A stretch of 64,000 nucleotides of DNA. Source: Haematobia irritans (Eukaryota; Arthropoda; Insecta; Diptera; Muscidae). The notes beneath the pieces were generated by a model. That model was not told the DNA's origin and searched no databases. It saw only the letters and a list, made by a program, of their open reading frames with translations. The first letter of the stretch is position 1; each line of letters starts with the position of its first letter. This document shows positions 59,091 through 64,000 of the stretch, piece after piece. A program made the position numbers and the translations under genes. The stretch spans positions 82,864,003 through 82,928,002 of the forward strand of contig NC_134398.1 of NCBI RefSeq assembly GCF_050003625.1, written 5' to 3'.

Positions 59091-59815
59091 CTCCACGGAA
59101 AATTGTACAAAACATTTTTGTTATAATTCATGCATGTCCTGCCAATTCTTGCCATTTATTTTCGATTATGATAAAGCCAAGTCAACTGGTAAGGGAACAT
59201 TCGTTCTTATATTTAGCAGTAAGGTCAACTTCAACTTGTTTTTTATTGGCCTGCATTTTACAAATAACACAATTTTAATTAAAAGAAAGTTTACAATCTT
59301 TGCTTCAAAATTTTTTCCTATTAAATTTAGCACACAAATTTTGCATCCCTCCGTTACAGTCGTTATGTCCGTTATGTCCGTTATGTCAAAGACATAACGT
59401 TACTCCGTTATGTCTTTGAATTCCTTAAAGTAAAAGGAAAAAACATTCAAATCATCCGTATTAGATGTATTATAATTATTGGATGTGCTACTAAAATTGT
59501 AAAAATATTTAACTAATTGATTTGGATGAAGAACCAGCCTGCATTGATATCAGGCTGACATAAAAAACATTTTTGATTTAAATAAATCGTTTTAAAATTA
59601 ACTGAAATATTGAATCTTTAGATTTAAGATAAAAAAGCTTCAAATACTCGTATAAGCTAAGACTTATTCATTGGTTTAAACATTTTTTGGAATTAAGAAA
59701 ACATTTTTTACTTTGAAGTGTCTGTGTCTGTTATAATTTGAACTTTTAAACTGGCACTTCTTTTGAGTGTAGCATGTCGAAGATTTTTAACTTTTTATTA
59801 AAAAGAAAATATCTA
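59091..59815. other. Non-coding, with a small tandem/inverted repeat
   Basis: GTTATGTCC is repeated three times near 59361-59388, followed by a perfect 12-bp inverted repeat AAAGACATAACG / CGTTATGTCTTT (59388-59399, 59406-59417). 59535-59575 is the inverse of the 4225-4252 hairpin segment. The open frame at 59041-59397 overlaps a TIR and this repeat, and I do not accept it as a gene. Confidence 0.5.
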
Positions 59816-59936
59816 GTTTAGCCCACAAAGATTGGACCGTTGATGGCTCGAAATAAGTTATATGGTCAGATGAAACAAACATAAACCGGTTTCCATCCGA
59901 TGCAAAAGAACATTACTGGCAACGGCCTCAGAATAT
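59816..59936 (+). pseudogene. Tc1-family transposase fragment
   Basis: The frame reads SLAHKDWTVDGSK, an in-frame stop, then VIWSDETNINRFPSDAKEHY. VIWSDET holds the first catalytic Asp of Tc1-type DDE transposases. Only about 40 codons remain; X3 is inserted immediately downstream. Confidence 0.8.
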
Positions 59937-60237
59937 TACACGCAAAAAAATAATTCTTTCCTCCCAAACGAAATTTTAGACAACCAATGTTCGTTTCTCA
60001 TTTGCTTTTCGAAGTGTAATTGAAAGAAAAGTATATACTTTTTGTGATAAACGTTTATTCTTTTCCAGGATGTAAACACAATTTCATAAAGACTAACTCA
60101 AAAAAACATTGTTTTCTTGCTAATTGCATTGTCCCTCACATCCACCAGGATTTTTAGTTCTTAACACCTTTTCCTGTAATACCAACAATGTAGAAGAAAT
60201 TATACGATTTTATACATTTTTAAAATTTGTTTACCTT

Positions 60238-60497
60238 TCGCCTGGAGGGAGAATCGAACCGCGGAACATGCACTTTGTAAGCCAACACACTAACCACTGA
60301 GCTATGTACCTGTTATGGTTATCAATAGATAATTATCCATATAAGTTATATTTATATAGCATAGCTTGCTGCGCCCACGAACCGAATAAACAAAGTTTAT
60401 TTAACAGAAACAAACATTTAGTTTGGCACCGTGGAGCAGTGGTTGCTACGTCCGACTTGCATGCCAAGGGTAGTTGGTTCGATCCCTGCTTCGACCA
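60238..60497. repeat. Divergent tRNA-like pair, X3
   Basis: Minus strand: CATAGCTCAGTGGTTAGTG ... TTGGCTTACAAAG ... GCGGTTCGATTCTCC (A-box and B-box both close to consensus). Plus strand: CCGTGGAGCAGTGGTTGC ... ACTTGCATGCC ... TGGTTCGATCCC, followed by a T8-T9 run at ~60500-60508. Confidence 0.8.
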
Positions 60498-60569
60498 ATG
60501 TTTTTTTTTACATATATTCCAGATATGTTCGGAAGATTCCGAAAAAATGTTCAACATTACATTGTACTA

Positions 60570-61960
60570 CAGCGTTGCCAATTTAGCTTTTTTCCCGCTA
60601 GATTTGGCTTTTTTTGAAGACGTTTAGCGGGAAAAAAATGCATTTAGCTTTTAGCTTTTTTTCTGGCTTTTTTCCATGACTCTTTTAGCTATTTTTGGCT
60701 TTTTTTATTTTCGACATGTTTCTATTGAAATATGGATAAATCGGCGTTTTTATCTAAGCCTTGCTGCAAGTATAATGGTTTCCACATATTTCAAAGCTCA
60801 GTTGAAACATTAATAATGAGTCCAGCCATTATGCGGGCATTTTTGTAGCAAATACACCTTGTTGTAAAGTTTTTTCATTATATACATAAAAGTTATCGTA
60901 AACTTTGAATCTACTATTACCATACAAATTTGTTAGATAAACTGTCAGTAAATTATTGGGAATATTATCATTTGACTCGTTTATCCTTTTTATGTTAGTA
61001 TAATATTCTAAAGTTATTACGATATTACTAAATTAAAATAGTAGATGTGAATAGCTTTGTGCACTGAAAAAATATTGTCGTCTCCTTAAAATACGAACGC
61101 GAATTTTGGTTATAATGGCATTTGTGAATTTCTTTTATATAAACTGTTTTCCTTGTCCAAAAGACGATAAAGTCGTTTTGTCCTTATAATTAAGTGATTC
61201 AACTTAAAAATGGGTATGTTTTCATGAAAGAAGGAAGAATTAATGAAATAGTAATTAAATGTGAGGAGGTTTTGCATCTTAACCACAAACCAAAATAGCG
61301 TTCAAAAATAGAAGATGTTTTTCAACACTTTATTTTAAAAACGTATATATACAATAATTTCTACTTGAAGTCGAGTCTGAATTTGGAAATTTAAGTTGGC
61401 GTTAGCACGTTTTTAAAGCACTTTGATAGCTCATGAAGAAAAGGAAAATGTTTTTACTGGGAAATGTAAACTATAGGTATTTTCTACAATTTAAATAAAA
61501 GTAATGTATTTCGAATTTTTCACAATTTCAAATCCAAACTAAAATTTTATTTAAAAAAATGACAAATCATTTTTTTACCAAATCCAAAGCATGCTTAGAT
61601 CATTTAATATTTTAAAATAACAAGTAAATAAAATAGATGTGTTGGGAAGGTAGCTCCCACAAAACGAAGGACTTCCAGTAAAAAATTTGTGATAGTAATC
61701 AAAATGTATCGAATACGCAAACAGAGCTAATATGCCTTAGATATTGTTACAGTCTCACAGAAGTGGAATTAAAATGAAAATAATATGCATTGTAAGTGAA
61801 ATAAAGCCTTTAAGTTTGTTAAATTTCAATCAAAAATGTGACTTTTGATACAAAAAAATTTAGCTTTTTTTCTAGCTATTTTTTAGCATTTTTTAGCTTT
61901 TTTTAGCTATTTTTTTGGGCAAATCTAGCGGTTTTTGGTGAAACAATTCTGGCAACGCTG
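60570..61960. mobile_element. 1.39-kb hAT-type non-autonomous element
   Basis: TIR CAGCGTTGCCA at both ends, 8-bp target duplication TTGTACTA (60562-60569, 61961-61968). TTTAGCTTTTTT-type motifs are clustered within ~150 bp of each end. A W element (W5) is inside at 61062-61458. No transposase. Confidence 0.95.
61062..61458. mobile_element. W5: W element inside the hAT-type element
   Basis: Starts CACTGAAAAAATATTGTCG and follows the W1/W2 order to GCACTTTGATAGCTCATGAAG. Right end only approximate (TTTTTACTG). Confidence 0.7.
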
Positions 61961-62213
61961 TTGTACTATATTAAATTTTGAACTGTAAAATGTGTCTTAT
62001 TAAAGACCTAAAGTCAGAAAAGAACTGTGTTTGATATAAGCGAAACGGACTGTGTTGTTGTTTCAAAAATAACTTATTTTATTGAAAAAATAAAAATTTT
62101 GAAACAAACAAATTTTTTTGGTGAAAAAAATTTTCGAAACAATTCAAAAAACTCTAACAAAAGAAAAACGTTTTCGGTACACGTTTTCCAAACGTTTTTT
62201 TTTTCTTTGCATG

Positions 62214-63121
62214 CACGCAAAAAAATAATTCTTTCCTCCCAAACGAAATTTTAGACAAACAAAGTTCGTTTCTCATTTGCTTTTCGTTGAAACGAAGTGT
62301 ATTTGGAAGAAAAGTATATACTTTTTGTGATAAACGTTTATTCTTTTCCAGGATGTAAAAACAATTTCATAAAGACTAACTCAAAAAATTTTTTTTTGGC
62401 TAATTGCATTTTCCCTCACATCTTTCTCACTTCCACGAAGTTTTTTAGTTCTTAGCACCTTTTTCTGTAATAGCACAATGTAGAAGAAATTATACGATTT
62501 TATAAATTTTAAATTTTTTTTTACCTTTCGCCTGGACGGAGAATCGAACCGCGGACCATGCAATTTGTAAGCCAACACACTATCCACTGAGCTATGTAGC
62601 CGTTATTGTCATCAATAGATATAAGTTAAGTTGTATTTATATAGCATAGCTTGCGGCGCCTACGAGCCGATTAAACAAATTTTATTTAATAGAAAAATAC
62701 ATTTAGTTGGGCACCGTGGAGCAGTGGTTGCTACGTCCGACTTGCATGCCAGGGGTAGTGGGTTCGATCCCTGCTTCGACCAAAAAAAAATTTTTTTTTA
62801 CATATATTCCAAATATGGTCGGAAGATTCCGAAAAAATGTTCAACATTACATTCTACTATATTAAATTTTTACTATTTAAATGTGTCTTTAAAATGTGTC
62901 TTATTAAAGACGTAAAGTCAGAAAAGAACAGTGTTTGAGATAAACGAAATGGACTGTGTTTTTGGTTCAAAAATAACTTTTTTTATTGAAAAAATAAAAA
63001 TTTTGTAACAAACGAATTTTTTTGGTGATAAAAGTGTATACTTTTCGAAGCAATTCAAAAAACTCTAACAAAAGAAAAACGATTTCGGTACACGTTTTCC
63101 AAACTTTTTTTTCTTTGCGTG
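62214..63121 (+). mobile_element. X4: 908-bp X element with divergent tRNA-like core, tandem to X3
   Basis: CACGCAAAAAAATAATTC to TTTTTCTTTGCGTG. Carries complete modules A (62528-62602, minus) and B (62709-62781, plus). It is the most intact X copy in the window. Non-coding. Confidence 0.9.
62528..62781. repeat. Divergent tRNA-like pair, X4
   Basis: Minus strand: CTACATAGCTCAGTGGATAG ... TTGGCTTACAAATTGC ... GCGGTTCGATTCTCCG. Plus strand: ACCGTGGAGCAGTGG ... ACTTGCATGCC ... GGGTTCGATCCCTGC, followed by a T9 run at ~62790-62799. Confidence 0.8.
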
Positions 63122-63127
63122 TTTGTA

Positions 63128-64000
63128 AAGGGTGATTCTTTTGAGGTTAGGATTTTCATGCATTAGTATTTGACAGATCACGTGGGATTTCAGACATGGT
63201 GTCAAAGAGAAAGATGCTCAGTATGCTTTGACATTTCATCATGAATAGACTTACTAACGAGCCACAACGTCGAATTTTCAGTGAATGGGCCCTAGAAAAG
63301 TTGGCAGAAAATCCGCTTTTTTATCGACAAATTTTGTTCAGCGATGAGGCTCATTTCTGGTTGAATGGCTACGTAAATAAGCAAAATTGCCGCATTTGGA
63401 GTGAAGAGCAACCAGAAGCCGTTCAAGAACTGCCCATGCATCCCGAAAAATGCACTGTTTGGTGTGGTTTGTACGCTGGTGGAATCATTGGACCGTATTT
63501 TTTCAAAGATGCTGTTGGACGCAACGTTACGGTGAATGGCGATCGCTATCGTTCGATGCTAACAAACTTTTTGTTGCCAAAAATGGAAGAACTGAACTTG
63601 GTTGACATGTGGTTTCAACAAGATGGCGCTACATGCCACACAGCTCGCGATTCTATGGCCGTTTTGAGGGAAAACTTCGGAGAACAATTCATCTCAAGAA
63701 ATGGACCGGTAAGTTGGCCACCAAGATCATGCGATTTGACGCCTTTAGACTATTTTTTGTGGGGCTACGTCAAGTCTAAAGTCTACAGAAATAAGCCAGC
63801 AACTATTCCAGCTTTGGAAGACAACATTTCCGAAGAAATTCGGGCTATTCCGGCCGAAATGCTCGAAAAAGTTGCCCAAAATTGGACTTTCCGAATGGAC
63901 CACCTAAGACGCAGCCGCGGTCAACATTTAAATGAAATTATCTTCAAAAAGTAAATGTCATGGACCAATCTAACGTTTCAAATAAAGAACCGATGAGATT
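63128..64000 (+). mobile_element. Internally deleted mariner-like element, right end beyond the window
   Basis: Starts AAGGGTGATTCTTTTGAGG after TA (63126-63127), seven bases from the end of X4. Same element type as 35625-36556. Confidence 0.9.
63241..63954 (+). CDS. Mariner-family transposase lacking the N-terminal DNA-binding region (237 aa)
   Basis: Intact frame from ATG to TAA. Residues 1-7 (MNRLTNE) appear joined directly to the catalytic domain (PQRRIFSEWALEKL). The domain keeps FSDEAHFWL (first Asp), WFQQDGATCHTA (second) and SCDLTPLDYFLWG (third, 36 residues later). Family members are normally about 340-350 residues with two N-terminal helix-turn-helix units; those are missing, so this protein should not bind its TIRs on its own. 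All three catalytic Asp residues and an uninterrupted frame imply a recent deletion. It could interfere with a full-length transposase by forming mixed dimers, but that is speculation. Confidence 0.8.
   Translation: MNRLTNEPQRRIFSEWALEKLAENPLFYRQILFSDEAHFWLNGYVNKQNCRIWSEEQPEAVQELPMHPEKCTVWCGLYAGGIIGPYFFKDAVGRNVTVNGDRYRSMLTNFLLPKMEELNLVDMWFQQDGATCHTARDSMAVLRENFGEQFISRNGPVSWPPRSCDLTPLDYFLWGYVKSKVYRNKPATIPALEDNISEEIRAIPAEMLEKVAQNWTFRMDHLRRSRGQHLNEIIFKK

Larger units (their letters stand above)
59939..62213 (+). mobile_element. X3: X element with divergent tRNA-like core, split by a hAT-type element
   Basis: Starts CACGCAAAAAAATAATTC after TA and ends TTTCTTTGCATG at 62213, directly abutting X4. 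Modules A and B at 60238-60497. Interrupted at 60570-61960; the X sequence resumes exactly at the 8-bp duplication. Confidence 0.85.

Noticed and set aside
59041..59397. 118-codon plus-strand frame
   Set aside because: Overlaps the right TIR of U1 and a GTTATGTCC tandem repeat; no domain.
62709..62781. Functional tRNA gene
   Set aside because: A and B boxes are good, but the acceptor stem does not pair, the anticodon arm is irregular and the sequence recurs inside mobile elements.

Overview
The window looks like gene-poor, repeat-dense nuclear DNA of a calyptrate (probably muscid) fly. This is an inference from the AT-rich composition, dipteran mini-me/DINE-type repeats with GTCC runs, mariner, hAT and piggyBac-type inverted-repeat elements, and LOA/Jockey-like retrotransposons. 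I cannot fix the species from the sequence alone.

Only two pieces look like host genes. One is a small secreted, glycine-rich protein on the minus strand (13161-13580). The other is a candidate 39-codon internal exon on the plus strand (17441-17557) with good splice sites, which suggests that part of the window is intron of a larger gene. Long open frames in 153-bp repeat arrays and in the (TA)n run are artefacts of repeat structure.

Layout. 1-2165: Helentron-like element with a ~30-bp minisatellite and 153-bp tandem repeats. 3348-4144: inverted-repeat element Y1. 5531-7516: foldback element with a 9-bp target duplication. 7721-11895: stacked DNA-element remnants (W1, D1, Z1, X1). 12000-14400: least repetitive stretch, holding the secreted-protein gene. 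14398-21340: 153-bp arrays, a DINE-like element with a 305-bp (TA)n tract, the candidate exon and a second Helentron-like element. 22907-31051: nested elements (Y2; piggyBac-like containing Tc1-type containing mariner; Z2 containing a Jockey-like retrotransposon). 33527-37623: an unclassified inverted-repeat element, a hammerhead ribozyme, a mariner copy and a hAT-type insert inside V2. 39292-40928: piggyBac-like element. 41279-45291: broken LOA-like retrotransposon and a hAT transposase fragment. 46076-50102: copia-type pol plus 3' LTR interrupted by Y3. 50103-54700: non-LTR fragment split by a 3.7-kb hAT-type element that itself holds further insertions. 54793-64000: Z3, U1/V3, a Tc1 remnant, a tandem pair of X elements (one split by a hAT-type element) and a second mariner copy.

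Two observations stand out. (1) A complete type I hammerhead ribozyme at 35098-35166 with all core nucleotides, plus a second copy of the downstream sequence at 11172 that starts within about 2-3 nt of the predicted cleavage site. (2) A recurrent core of two divergent tRNA-like modules with A/B boxes, present at five loci inside short terminal-inverted-repeat elements of two families. Family letters (D, H, N, P, T, U, V, W, X, Y, Z) are my own labels, based on comparisons within this window only.
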